DNA of 64,000 nt. Source: Helicobacter saguini (GTDB taxonomy: Bacteria; Campylobacterota; Campylobacteria; Campylobacterales; Helicobacteraceae). The stretch lies in contig NZ_JRMP02000001.1 of NCBI RefSeq assembly GCF_000762875.2, positions 124,001 to 188,000 of the forward strand, written 5' to 3'. A program made the translations under genes and the position numbers. The notes beneath the pieces were generated by a model. The model saw only the letters and a list, made by a program, of their open reading frames with translations, searched no databases and was not told the origin of the DNA. Of this stretch, positions 43,393 to 51,777 are shown in pieces; position 1 is the first letter of the stretch, and each line of letters begins with the position of its first letter.

Positions 43393-43411
43393 AAAGCAAA
43401 TGGTGTGCCAA
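43393..43411 (-). promoter_or_regulatory. Sigma-54 (RpoN) promoter of the LPP20/FlgP-like gene
   Basis: On the minus strand TTGGCACACCATTTGCTTT has the invariant GG and GC with exactly ten bases between and matches TGGCAC-N5-TTGCT in full. Transcription would start about 12 bases after GC, giving a leader near 40 nt before the ATG at 43343. Confidence 0.8.
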
Positions 43412-43546
43412 AAAATTTAGAATGGGAGAATTAGCCCAAATTCTAGATATTTTTAAAACAAGATTCTATCATTTATAGAAGCTAGATTCTATAAATCTTT
43501 AATATTTCTATATAATCATAGAATCTAAAATACAGGACAAATAAAA

Positions 43547-44896
43547 ATGAAACTAAACCACATTAAAAATATTGAAAAGTTGCAAAAGATTTCAAGTATT
43601 TCACAGAATCTAGATTCTAAAAACTCCACAAAAGAAACAAAAGATTCTATAGAATCTAACATAGAATCCACAAATATAACACCTAAAAGCATTTCAACAA
43701 TAAAGCATAAAACGCCTAGTAAAAAGCAGCTTGATAGCTTTAAAGATTCTAAGTTTTATGTGGAAAATAAAAAAGATGTGTATATATCTTGTGGCGACAT
43801 AAATGGCATAAGTTTAGAGCTAATCTTGCGAAATCACGATAAAATCTCAAAATGGTGCAAGCCCATATATTGTCTAAGCTATGAGATACTAAATAAGGCT
43901 GCAAAACTACTCAATCTACCTATACCAAATATGCACTTAGAAGAGTTAGATTCTAAAGGCATTGACATTACGCCCGGTGTGGCGAGTAAGGAGAGTGGCG
44001 AGTATAGTTTCAAATCCTTTGAGTTAGCCACTACACTAAGCCAAAAACACAACGCTCCATTAGTAACGCTCCCTATAAACAAATACGCTTGGAATCTAGC
44101 CGGGATAAAATACGCCGGACACACGGAATATTTGCGTGATAGATTCAAAAAAGAAGCCATAATGCTACTTGGAAATGAAAATATGCAAGTGGCGTTATTT
44201 ACCGACCACGTGCCATTAGAATCTGTCCCAAAAATGATAACCTTAGAAAAGCTAAGCGACTTTTTACAGACATTTTATGAGTGCTATCTATCTAGATTCT
44301 ATAAAGATATAAAGCAAGAAACGCCCATAAAAATCATAGAATCTAAAGAAAACCCAAATATAGATTCTATAAAATCACACTTAGAATCTAAAGAGAAAAG
44401 TGATAATGTGCTAAAAAAAGCCGCACTAAATCCAAAAATGGTAAGCAGGCTACTTGATAGCGACTTTATAGAATCTAAAAAGGATGTGAATATAGAATCT
44501 AAAACGCATTTTAGGCAAGTCGCTATTTTAGGCTTAAACCCGCACGCGGGGGATAATGGCGTTTTAGGAACGCAAGATTTTATCATAAAAGATTGCATTG
44601 ATATTATGAATGCAAGGCTTAAATTTGACTTATTTGTAGGACCTTTGCCACCTGATTGTGCCTTTATCCCTGCTAATCGCAAGAAGTATAAAATATTTGT
44701 AGCGATGTATCATGATAGCGGACTAGCGCCACTTAAGGCATTGTATTTTGATAATAGTATAAATGTGAGTTTGAATCTGCCCATTTTACGCGTAAGCCCA
44801 GACCACGGCACAGGATATGACATCGCATACAAGAAAGATTCTAACCTTAACTCACAAAGCTACCTTGAGTGCTTTAGGTTTGTTGTGGTTAGGTAA
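43547..44896 (+). CDS. pdxA: 4-hydroxythreonine-4-phosphate dehydrogenase PdxA with octamer inserts
   Basis: PdxA oxidises 4-phosphohydroxy-L-threonine in the DXP-dependent pyridoxal phosphate route. Core motifs are VYISCGDINGISLELILRN (first strand and Gly-rich turn), PLVTLPINKYAWNLAGIKYAGHTEYL (metal His), LGLNPHAGDNGVLGTQD, VGPLPPDCAFI, VAMYHDSGLAPLKAL (metal His) and LPILRVSPDHGTGYDIAYK. The usual length is about 310-330; the 449 here come from an N-terminal extension of about 80 residues (SKNSTKETKDSIESNIEST) and an internal insert around residues 255-320, both rich in octamer-encoded ES/DS. Catalytic residues are intact, so activity is plausible. No pdxJ neighbour is in the window. Confidence 0.9.
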   Translation: MKLNHIKNIEKLQKISSISQNLDSKNSTKETKDSIESNIESTNITPKSISTIKHKTPSKKQLDSFKDSKFYVENKKDVYISCGDINGISLELILRNHDKISKWCKPIYCLSYEILNKAAKLLNLPIPNMHLEELDSKGIDITPGVASKESGEYSFKSFELATTLSQKHNAPLVTLPINKYAWNLAGIKYAGHTEYLRDRFKKEAIMLLGNENMQVALFTDHVPLESVPKMITLEKLSDFLQTFYECYLSRFYKDIKQETPIKIIESKENPNIDSIKSHLESKEKSDNVLKKAALNPKMVSRLLDSDFIESKKDVNIESKTHFRQVAILGLNPHAGDNGVLGTQDFIIKDCIDIMNARLKFDLFVGPLPPDCAFIPANRKKYKIFVAMYHDSGLAPLKALYFDNSINVSLNLPILRVSPDHGTGYDIAYKKDSNLNSQSYLECFRFVVVR

Positions 44897-44909
44897 TGCT
44901 CTAGCATTC

Positions 44910-46394
44910 TCAAAAACGCCACATGAGGGAGAGGTCGCTTTGGATGTTGAGTTCAAAATAGGATAGCATATAGCCGATGTTTGTGCTGGCTAGTAGGTGA
45001 AAGTGCTTGTAGCGTAAAATGCCTAGACTTAGCTGCCCAAACACGCCATTACTCATCCCATCGCTATCATACACCAACGCCCCGTTGCCCAAAATGCCGA
45101 TGCTATCGCCGCTCAAATTTAAATCGCTTAACACGCCAAACTCCAAGCCAAACTCCGCCCACTTGCTATCCCACACATTTTTCACACCCAAAATCGCATT
45201 CATACCGCCATCCGTGTGGCGTTTGAAATTGCTTCTTGCGCGCAAATTTGGAAAAAAAATGTAGCTTTCCACGCGAATATAGGGCAAAATCGTGTAGATT
45301 CCATACACAAAACCATAGCCATACTCGGCGTTCAGCAGCAGTGAGTGCTCATCAAACTGACTTGCGCCCCGCGACTCAATTAACGTGCCATTTGCCCCGC
45401 TGCTACGCCCGCCAAAGCCCACTGAGTAGCCAAAATCAAAACTAGCCGCATGGAAGCCCTTTTGGCTTTGATTAAAAAGCACATCAAGCGTGGCGAAAGT
45501 GCCAAAAATTAGGCTCTTATTAAGCGTAGATTCAGTATTTAAGCCGCCGATACTCTCACTGCCATTATTCGTGCCGTTGTTAGAATCTGCCCAGTTATTC
45601 GAGCTTAGTCGGTCTGGATTTAGGCTAGCGTGCGAGAAATTTAGCTGATAAGTTAGCACGATGTCAAGGTGCGGCTTATTTAGCAGCAGGCTATTATATT
45701 CTAGTGCCGCGCCATTTAGCAGGATATTAAAGTGCGAGTGTCGCATATAGCCGTTTATGTAGTGGAGCGAAATGGAGCGGTCGCGGTCGTTTTGGTCGTT
45801 TTTGGATTCTGTTTTGTTGGAGTCTTTCTTTTTAGATTCTATTTCGTGGTGTTTTTTGGAATCTTTTTTGTGGGGTTTAGATTCTATATGATGTGGTTTT
45901 TTGGAATCTTTCTTTCTAGAATCTTTTTCTTTTGGACTTTTAGATTCTATAGAATCTTTGGAATCTTCTAAATGTGTTTTAGATTCTATAGAATCTTGTT
46001 TAGTTTTATCTTGCGTTTGCGTGTGGGAATCTTGCAATTTAGATTCTATAGAATCTTTTTTTTGCGTTTTAGATTCTATGTTTGTGTCTTTTAAGGGCAT
46101 TTTAGATTCTATATTTTTAGAATCTATTTTAGAATCTTGCGACTTAGATTCTATAGAATCTTTTAAAGGCGTAGATTCTATATTTTTAGAATCTTTAACA
46201 TTAGATTCTATAGAATCCTTTTTATCCCCACCAAAAAGATTTTTTATCGCATTAAATATAGAATCTAAGTCTTCGCTATCAAGGACATTATTCTCATTAT
46301 CAAAGGCTTCATCATGCAGTGGCACGATAATATCCGCCGCCTTTAGTTGCAAGGAAATAAAAAAAACAATCAAGGAAAATCTAAATATTCGCAC
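44910..46394 (-). CDS. Outer membrane beta-barrel protein with Lys/His/ES-repeat N-terminal domain
   Basis: A signal peptide (residues 1-19, ending LKA) is followed by about 180 residues composed of DSIESK, KKDSKKHHEIESK and similar repeats, strongly basic and with several histidine pairs. The C-terminal ~290 residues show alternating amphipathic strands with aromatic girdles (HLDIVLTYQLNFSHASL, AASFDFGYSVGFGGRSSG, SLLLNAEYGYGFVYGIYTILPYIRVESY) and end in SLMWRF, whose terminal Phe is the Bam recognition signal. It is probably an autotransporter-like or porin-like barrel with a repeat-rich periplasmic or surface segment. I do not recognise the exact family. The gene converges with pdxA across a 13-bp gap. 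Confidence 0.7.
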   Translation of the reverse strand: MRIFRFSLIVFFISLQLKAADIIVPLHDEAFDNENNVLDSEDLDSIFNAIKNLFGGDKKDSIESNVKDSKNIESTPLKDSIESKSQDSKIDSKNIESKMPLKDTNIESKTQKKDSIESKLQDSHTQTQDKTKQDSIESKTHLEDSKDSIESKSPKEKDSRKKDSKKPHHIESKPHKKDSKKHHEIESKKKDSNKTESKNDQNDRDRSISLHYINGYMRHSHFNILLNGAALEYNSLLLNKPHLDIVLTYQLNFSHASLNPDRLSSNNWADSNNGTNNGSESIGGLNTESTLNKSLIFGTFATLDVLFNQSQKGFHAASFDFGYSVGFGGRSSGANGTLIESRGASQFDEHSLLLNAEYGYGFVYGIYTILPYIRVESYIFFPNLRARSNFKRHTDGGMNAILGVKNVWDSKWAEFGLEFGVLSDLNLSGDSIGILGNGALVYDSDGMSNGVFGQLSLGILRYKHFHLLASTNIGYMLSYFELNIQSDLSLMWRF

Positions 46395-46471
46395 GTAAAG
46401 CCTAACTTAGCATTAAGCTAAAAGGGTTAAATGTGGATAGAATCTTAAGTGAAACGCAAGAAAGAAAAAGA

Positions 46472-47674
46472 TTATATTAATCTTTTAGCTCTGAAATTCC
46501 TAAGCACCTTGACATAATGCTGCATTTCATCTGGTGTACCTAGTGTTACACGACAGAAATTATCAAATTTATCAAATTTACGACCTACAAGGATATTTTG
46601 ATTTTGCATATTTTTGCTAAAGTCATCAAAGTCGCCTGTGATTTCATGGAAAACAAAGTTACCATAAGAAGGAGAGTATTTTAACTCAAGCGAATCTAAA
46701 GCCTTAGTTAGAATTTGTCTTGACTTATTATTTGTATTTACAACATATTGTCTAAACGCAAAGTCGCTCAATGAAATAGCCGCAGCCCTAGCTCCTAGTA
46801 AATTAATCCCCACTAGCTCTACAAAGTCAGCAATTCTCTTTTGCCATTCAGGAGAACTGATTGTGTAACCAATACGGAGAGCAGCCAAACCATACACTTT
46901 TGAGAACGTACGAGCTACAATAACGTTTTTGACACCTTCTCTAAGTGTGTCAATCGCACTTTTAAAGCTTGTGCTAGTGATATATTCTGCATAAGCCTCA
47001 TCTATCAAGAAAATAGTTGTAGATTTTGCACTTTTAATCCATGAATACAACTCATTTGGATTAATAATGTTACCTGTAGGATTATTTGGATTACAAATAT
47101 ACACCAATGAAACACCATCAAACTCACGCTCTAAAGTTTTCATTCTATCAGTATTAATATTAAACTTAGAATCCACAGGTACTTTTATAATTTCCGCTCC
47201 CAAAGGTTTAGCATAAGATTCTACAAACTCAAATGTAGGGTCAGCTACAATAACTCGTAAAGATACATTTTGCTCTTGTGCGAACGCATTAACAGCATAA
47301 ATAGAACTTTGTAATGCCGCAGATGAACCATTTGTAATATTCACTCTATCATCTTTGATACCATAAAACTTTGCCACAGCCACTTTCAATTCTTCCTCGG
47401 CCTTGATAGGATAGCGAGATAAATTGTCAAACTCTTTTGTCAAATTTCTTGTAACCAAACTTGAATACCCATACGCACTCTCATTAAAATTAAGCAAAAG
47501 TGGATTGCTCCTACTAGGCAGTTTGAAAGGCTTACTAGCCGCATTCGCAGGGGTTAAAAGCCCACCTAAAGCAAGCCCACCTAAAGCAAGCGAACCAGCT
47601 TTTAGCATATCACGTCTATTGAACGTGCTCTTGTTTATATCTTGTGTTTCTACTGAATGTCTTGTATTTTCCAT
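46472..47674 (-). CDS. Tat-exported PLP-dependent aminotransferase (histidinol-phosphate aminotransferase-like)
   Basis: A class I/II fold aminotransferase with NITNGSSAALQSSIYAVNAF, VSLVYICNPNNPTGNII, FLIDEAYAEY (PLP-pyridine Asp) and the Schiff-base ARTFSKVYGLAALRIGY, where Lys lies in the SKVYGLAALR motif. It also has KFDNFCRVTLGTPDEMQHYV near the C-terminus, as in HisC-like enzymes. Unusually, the N-terminus carries a twin-arginine signal, FNRRDMLKAGSLALGGLALGG with an AxA-type end (ANAAS), so the folded holoenzyme should be moved to the periplasm. The substrate and reason for export are unknown. No octamer inserts interrupt the enzyme. The gene is monocistronic, with AGGAG upstream. Confidence 0.85.
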   Translation of the reverse strand: MENTRHSVETQDINKSTFNRRDMLKAGSLALGGLALGGLLTPANAASKPFKLPSRSNPLLLNFNESAYGYSSLVTRNLTKEFDNLSRYPIKAEEELKVAVAKFYGIKDDRVNITNGSSAALQSSIYAVNAFAQEQNVSLRVIVADPTFEFVESYAKPLGAEIIKVPVDSKFNINTDRMKTLEREFDGVSLVYICNPNNPTGNIINPNELYSWIKSAKSTTIFLIDEAYAEYITSTSFKSAIDTLREGVKNVIVARTFSKVYGLAALRIGYTISSPEWQKRIADFVELVGINLLGARAAAISLSDFAFRQYVVNTNNKSRQILTKALDSLELKYSPSYGNFVFHEITGDFDDFSKNMQNQNILVGRKFDKFDNFCRVTLGTPDEMQHYVKVLRNFRAKRLI

Positions 47675-47769
47675 AAGACTAACTCCTTAAAATATCTATG
47701 ATGCAGTTTTTCACTACTGCAATATTACAATAATTTCTATATAAATGCAATAGAAAAGTAAATACAACG

Positions 47770-48267
47770 CTACTTTATTTTTTTAAAAAATATGTCATCG
47801 CTTAATACAAACATTTCTAATACTATACGATTTCTAGGATTTTTAGAATCTATTAGCACGGTTTCAAAACCCTCTATTTTTGCTACTTTATATTTTGTAT
47901 TATTGTGTAAAATAGTGTCATTTACCTCGTACCAACCATTAGTTATATACGCTGAATTGTTTAAGATTGCCAAAAGCTTCAAAGGTTTTTCTTCTTGTTT
48001 AATATCTTCTTGTATGTTTTTTTTAGAATTAGATGTTTTAGATTCTATATTTTTAGATACAGATTCTATTTTGTGTTCCCTTTTTGGCATAATAGATTCT
48101 AAAAGTGCAACAAAGTCTTTTTGTTCTATATTCTTACTTTCTTTTAAAAACGCCAAGTCATTTTTATCGTCAACAATATTAGAATCATCATTATAAAAAT
48201 AATAATAAATTATTATAAAAATTAGTAATATTGAAATAATAAACTTAAGATTAAAAATATTCGCCAT
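47770..48267 (-). CDS. Bitopic membrane protein with GspC/PilP-like C-terminal domain
   Basis: One N-terminal membrane helix (residues about 7-24) is followed by a charged linker with octamer-encoded ES repeats (IESVSKNIESKTSNSKK), then about 75 residues (KLLAILNNSAYITNGWYEVNDTILHNNTKYKVAKIEGFETVLID) that resemble the HR/PilP domain of secretion and pilus proteins: small beta barrel with LLAIxNNSA and W-Y-x-V-x-D signatures. Such proteins occur in DNA-uptake or transformation systems of Campylobacterota. The assignment is tentative. It lies 29 bp downstream of the activase gene on the same strand. Confidence 0.5.
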   Translation of the reverse strand: MANIFNLKFIISILLIFIIIYYYFYNDDSNIVDDKNDLAFLKESKNIEQKDFVALLESIMPKREHKIESVSKNIESKTSNSKKNIQEDIKQEEKPLKLLAILNNSAYITNGWYEVNDTILHNNTKYKVAKIEGFETVLIDSKNPRNRIVLEMFVLSDDIFFKKIK

Positions 48268-48296
48268 TTTTTATTCTCATAAATCAAACGTCTATT

Positions 48297-49376
48297 TCAT
48301 ACCGAGTTTGTGAAGGCGAATAGGCGGCGCATTTCATTTAGGGCTTTATTATGGAATAAAACGCTTTTGCTTTTTTGCGCGGTGGCGGTATTATTTGATT
48401 GAAAGCCCATAGTTTCTTTAGAATCTAAAGGCTTTAAAGCATTACTAATATAGCCTTTGGCGGCTAGTTTCTCCTCCATCGCACCTAAAAGAGAGCGAAT
48501 GCGAATTTTAACCGCACCAAGATTGCTAATCTCATCAATTTTTAGCTGCGTATAGAATCTACCCCTAGATTCTAAGATTTCACGCACTTCATCAGTTGTG
48601 ATAGAATCTATACCACATCCAAAGCTTACAAGCTGCACTAGCTCGATATTATCGTGTTCCAAAACAAATTGCGCTGCATTATACAAACGCGAATGATAGC
48701 TCCACTGATTTAGAATCTGCAAATTTTTCGCCACTGCCAAATGCGACACGCTATCTTCGCTTAACACGACTAGCCCTAAAGATGTAATAAGCTTATCAAT
48801 GCCATGATTTATCTCAGGATCAATGTGATATGGGCGACCACTTAGCACTATTGCCTTTAAATTATGCGTTTTAATATAATCTAAAATCCGCTCTCCTTCA
48901 GCTGCGATAGAATCTAGCCAAGATTCTCTAAAAGCATAAGCCTTTTCTAACGCCTTTTTAAACTCACGCTTAGACGCCCCTAGCTCTTTTTTAAAAAAAT
49001 CTAGCGATTTCTTAAAAAACTCATCTTTTTTATGTAGCCCAAAGTAAGGATAAAGGAAACGCACTTCACGCAACCTATCCACATTTGCATTTAATAACTC
49101 TGGATAATACGCTACCACAGGGCAGTTATAATTATTTGTGCTAGTGTCCTTATGTTTAGAATCAGATTCAAAATTATAGCTCATACACGGATAGAAAATC
49201 TTATCTACGCCTTTATCAAGCAGATTCTCAATATGTCCGTGCTGCAATTTCGCTGGATAGCAAACGGTGTCGCTAGGAATGCTATACTGCCCTTTAGAAA
49301 AAGTCTTACGCGTAGTCATATCGCTAACGACCACTTCGTAACCTAGCTCACTTAAAAGCGTGTGCCAAAAGGGCAA
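48297..49376 (-). CDS. Acyl-CoA dehydratase activase-related protein, C-terminal fragment (frameshifted)
   Basis: This is the DUF2229-type half of a normally single, fused protein of the 2-hydroxyacyl-CoA dehydratase activase family. It contains SIPSDTVCYPAKLQHGHIENLLDKGVDKIFYPC, typical for the domain, and VLSGRPYHIDPEINHGIDKLI. The only start is a TTG inside the end of the upstream gene. The overlap region would read continuously (YENLPFWHTLLSELGY) if one A were added to a three-A run at 49378-49380. So this is most likely the end of the gene at 49352-51496, separated by a one-base deletion or sequencing error. The final ~50 residues include FQSNNTATAQKSK. Substrate unknown. Confidence 0.8.
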   Translation of the reverse strand: MPFWHTLLSELGYEVVVSDMTTRKTFSKGQYSIPSDTVCYPAKLQHGHIENLLDKGVDKIFYPCMSYNFESDSKHKDTSTNNYNCPVVAYYPELLNANVDRLREVRFLYPYFGLHKKDEFFKKSLDFFKKELGASKREFKKALEKAYAFRESWLDSIAAEGERILDYIKTHNLKAIVLSGRPYHIDPEINHGIDKLITSLGLVVLSEDSVSHLAVAKNLQILNQWSYHSRLYNAAQFVLEHDNIELVQLVSFGCGIDSITTDEVREILESRGRFYTQLKIDEISNLGAVKIRIRSLLGAMEEKLAAKGYISNALKPLDSKETMGFQSNNTATAQKSKSVLFHNKALNEMRRLFAFTNSV

Positions 49377-51496
49377 GTTTCATACATATTAAGCCCTAGC
49401 GGAATGCCGATTTTACCGCGACTGCCAAACTTTACAACCGATTTATCCTTATCAAAGTCTTTATACGCAAATAAATCACGCAATTTATTCAACTTAAACT
49501 CAAACATATTTGGTAAATCTACACTCTTTTTAAAGCCTAGCGGTTTATCGCAGCGATTACCAGATATAAATTTTTTGCTCCCAGCGGTGTTACCAAAGCG
49601 ATTAATTGTAAGATTGCAATTATTCCCACAAATTTTACAAGTGGTAGCCGTGGCAGTGTGGCTAAATTCTTTAAGCGACTCTGAATCTAGTATGTTAGAT
49701 TTTTCAAGATTCAAACTTTGTGCGTATAAAGCCGCGCCAAACGCACCCATAATGCCGCTAATTTTAGGGCGAATGACATTTCGCCCGATTTCTTTTTCAA
49801 AACTACGCAACACCGCATCATTTAAAAACGTGCCACCTTGCACTACGATTTGCTTACCTAAATCATCGGCATCTTTTGCGCGAATGACTTTGTATATCGC
49901 ATTTTTTACTACACTCATTGATAGCCCAGCACTTATATCTTGTATATTTGCACCCTCTTTTTGCGCTTCTTTTACCGAGCTATTCATAAAAACCGTGCAG
50001 CGACTTCCTAGTTCAACCGGGCTTTTAGATTCTAATCCTAGTTTGCTGAAACTTGCTACATCATAGCCCATAGAACGCGCAAATGTTTCGATGAAACTAC
50101 CACAACCACTAGAACACGCCTCATTTAGCATTATAGAATCTATGGTCTTATTTTTGATATAAAAGCACTTCATATCCTGTCCGCCGATGTCAATTATAAA
50201 ATCTACTTGCGGATTAAAATGTTGCGCTGCCTTTAAATGCGCCATCGTCTCAACCAAGCCACTATCAAGGTTAAACCCAGCCTTTATAAGCTCCTCACCA
50301 TAGCCTGTAACAGCACTTCCCTTTATTAGAATCTTATCACCAAAATTCTCATAAATATGGCTAAGTTGAGAGTAAATTACACTCGCTGGATTTCCCATAT
50401 TTGAGTTATAAAACTGATATAAGATTCTATTATAGCTATCAATTATCACAAGTTTTGTAGTCGTGCTACCGCAGTCAATGCCGATAAAACACGGAATCTT
50501 TTTAAAGCCATTTTGCTCGAACGCCTTTTCAATGCTAATCTCACTTACACTAGCATCGTGATGACGTTTTAAAAAGCTCTCATATTCGCTCTTATCCGCA
50601 AACAAAGGCTCTAAATACTTATTTGTAGTAGGAGCATTCGCACTAGATTCTAACTTTTCTATCAAGCTATCACAGGTAAAAATCTGTGTGTTTTCACGCG
50701 CACAAAGTGAAACGCCGATAGCCACGCTATATTGCGCATATTCAGGGAAAAGGGCGTGGTCGTCATCTAGTTTCAAGCTATCTTTGAATCTTTTTTGCAA
50801 TCCTTTATAGAAAAATAAAGGACCGCCTAAAAACATTACCTTGCCCTTAATCTTTCGCCCTTGCGCTAACCCGCTAATAGTTTGGTCGCACACCGCTTGG
50901 AAAATGCTAGCGGTAATGTCTTCTTTATTTACGCCTTGATTTAGTAGGGGTTGCACGTCAGTTTTAGCAAAGACGCCGCAACGAGACGCCACAGGATAAA
51001 TCTTTTTAGATTCTAAAGAAATCTTGTCAAATTCATCGGCGGATATTGCAAGAAGTGTAACCATTTGGTCGATAAACGCGCCCGTGCCGCCCGCACAAGA
51101 CCCATTCATTCTCTCCTCAGTCCCACCGCTAAGGAATAGAATCTTAGCATCTTCTCCCCCTAGCTCGATTACTACATCAGTAGTTGGCTCTAAAAACTTT
51201 ACCGCTTCAGCCGTAGCGAAAACTTCTTGCACAAAGTCAATGCCACTTGCCTTGCAGATTCCAAATCCAGCCGAGCCAGAAATGCTTACCTTTAATTTTT
51301 TTTCGCCGATGATGTCTTTTAGCTTTTTTACAATCTCAACGCTTTTTTGGCGAACTTTTGAGTAATGCCTTTCATAATGCCGAAAGATAATGCTATCCCC
51401 ATCCATTAACGCCACTTTCGCCGTGGTGCTACCTATGTCAATCCCCAAACTTAGCACATTGTTAGATTCTATCCCAAACCCCTTATTTTCACTCAT
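49352..51496 (-). CDS. Acyl-CoA dehydratase activase (BadF/HgdC type), N-terminal fragment of frameshifted gene
   Basis: Two ASKHA ATPase modules in tandem: LGIDIGSTTAKVALMDG at the start and IGIDCGSTTTKLVIIDS near residue 345. Each has a glycine-rich motif plus cysteines for the shared [4Fe-4S] cluster (MNGSCAGGTGAFIDQM and NEACSSGCGSFIETF). The family hydrolyses ATP to inject an electron into 2-hydroxyacyl-CoA dehydratases; many large fused members have unknown partners. The frame ends IPLGLNMYETCPFGTRF, five residues after leaving homology. The conserved continuation PFWHTLLSELGY is in the next frame. Length joined would be about 1066 residues. GGAAGG precedes the ATG. Confidence 0.85.
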   Translation of the reverse strand: MSENKGFGIESNNVLSLGIDIGSTTAKVALMDGDSIIFRHYERHYSKVRQKSVEIVKKLKDIIGEKKLKVSISGSAGFGICKASGIDFVQEVFATAEAVKFLEPTTDVVIELGGEDAKILFLSGGTEERMNGSCAGGTGAFIDQMVTLLAISADEFDKISLESKKIYPVASRCGVFAKTDVQPLLNQGVNKEDITASIFQAVCDQTISGLAQGRKIKGKVMFLGGPLFFYKGLQKRFKDSLKLDDDHALFPEYAQYSVAIGVSLCARENTQIFTCDSLIEKLESSANAPTTNKYLEPLFADKSEYESFLKRHHDASVSEISIEKAFEQNGFKKIPCFIGIDCGSTTTKLVIIDSYNRILYQFYNSNMGNPASVIYSQLSHIYENFGDKILIKGSAVTGYGEELIKAGFNLDSGLVETMAHLKAAQHFNPQVDFIIDIGGQDMKCFYIKNKTIDSIMLNEACSSGCGSFIETFARSMGYDVASFSKLGLESKSPVELGSRCTVFMNSSVKEAQKEGANIQDISAGLSMSVVKNAIYKVIRAKDADDLGKQIVVQGGTFLNDAVLRSFEKEIGRNVIRPKISGIMGAFGAALYAQSLNLEKSNILDSESLKEFSHTATATTCKICGNNCNLTINRFGNTAGSKKFISGNRCDKPLGFKKSVDLPNMFEFKLNKLRDLFAYKDFDKDKSVVKFGSRGKIGIPLGLNMYETCPFGTRF

Positions 51497-51734
51497 TTCC
51501 CTTCCTTTTTCATTCTCCTTAATTTTAAAACCGAAATTTTAACTAAAAAATTTTCAATATTCAATATTTTTAAAAAGATATTTAAGATTTATAGTCTTAT
51601 TTAGATTCTCAAAATAGATTCTATAATATCTCTTATTTTACTTGTAACATTCCAAAATTACAACATTACCAACATTTATTACATAAAAATGACAAAACGT
51701 GAAATAAATCTAATTTAAAGCCTACGCAATTAGA

Positions 51735-51753
51735 TATAATGTAATTTATTACA
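51735..51753 (+). promoter_or_regulatory. TATAAT promoter with adjacent TGTAA-N4-TTACA palindrome upstream of PiT
   Basis: TATAAT at 51735-51740 lies 38 bases before the ATG. Sharing its last base, TGTAATTTATTACA (51740-51753) is a perfect inverted repeat TGTAA-N4-TTACA that would lie over the transcription start, a plausible repressor site. No regulator can be named. The gap before it (51497-51734) is otherwise AT-rich with no gene. Confidence 0.45.
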
Positions 51754-51777
51754 CATTAAAATTACAAAGGATAGTCA

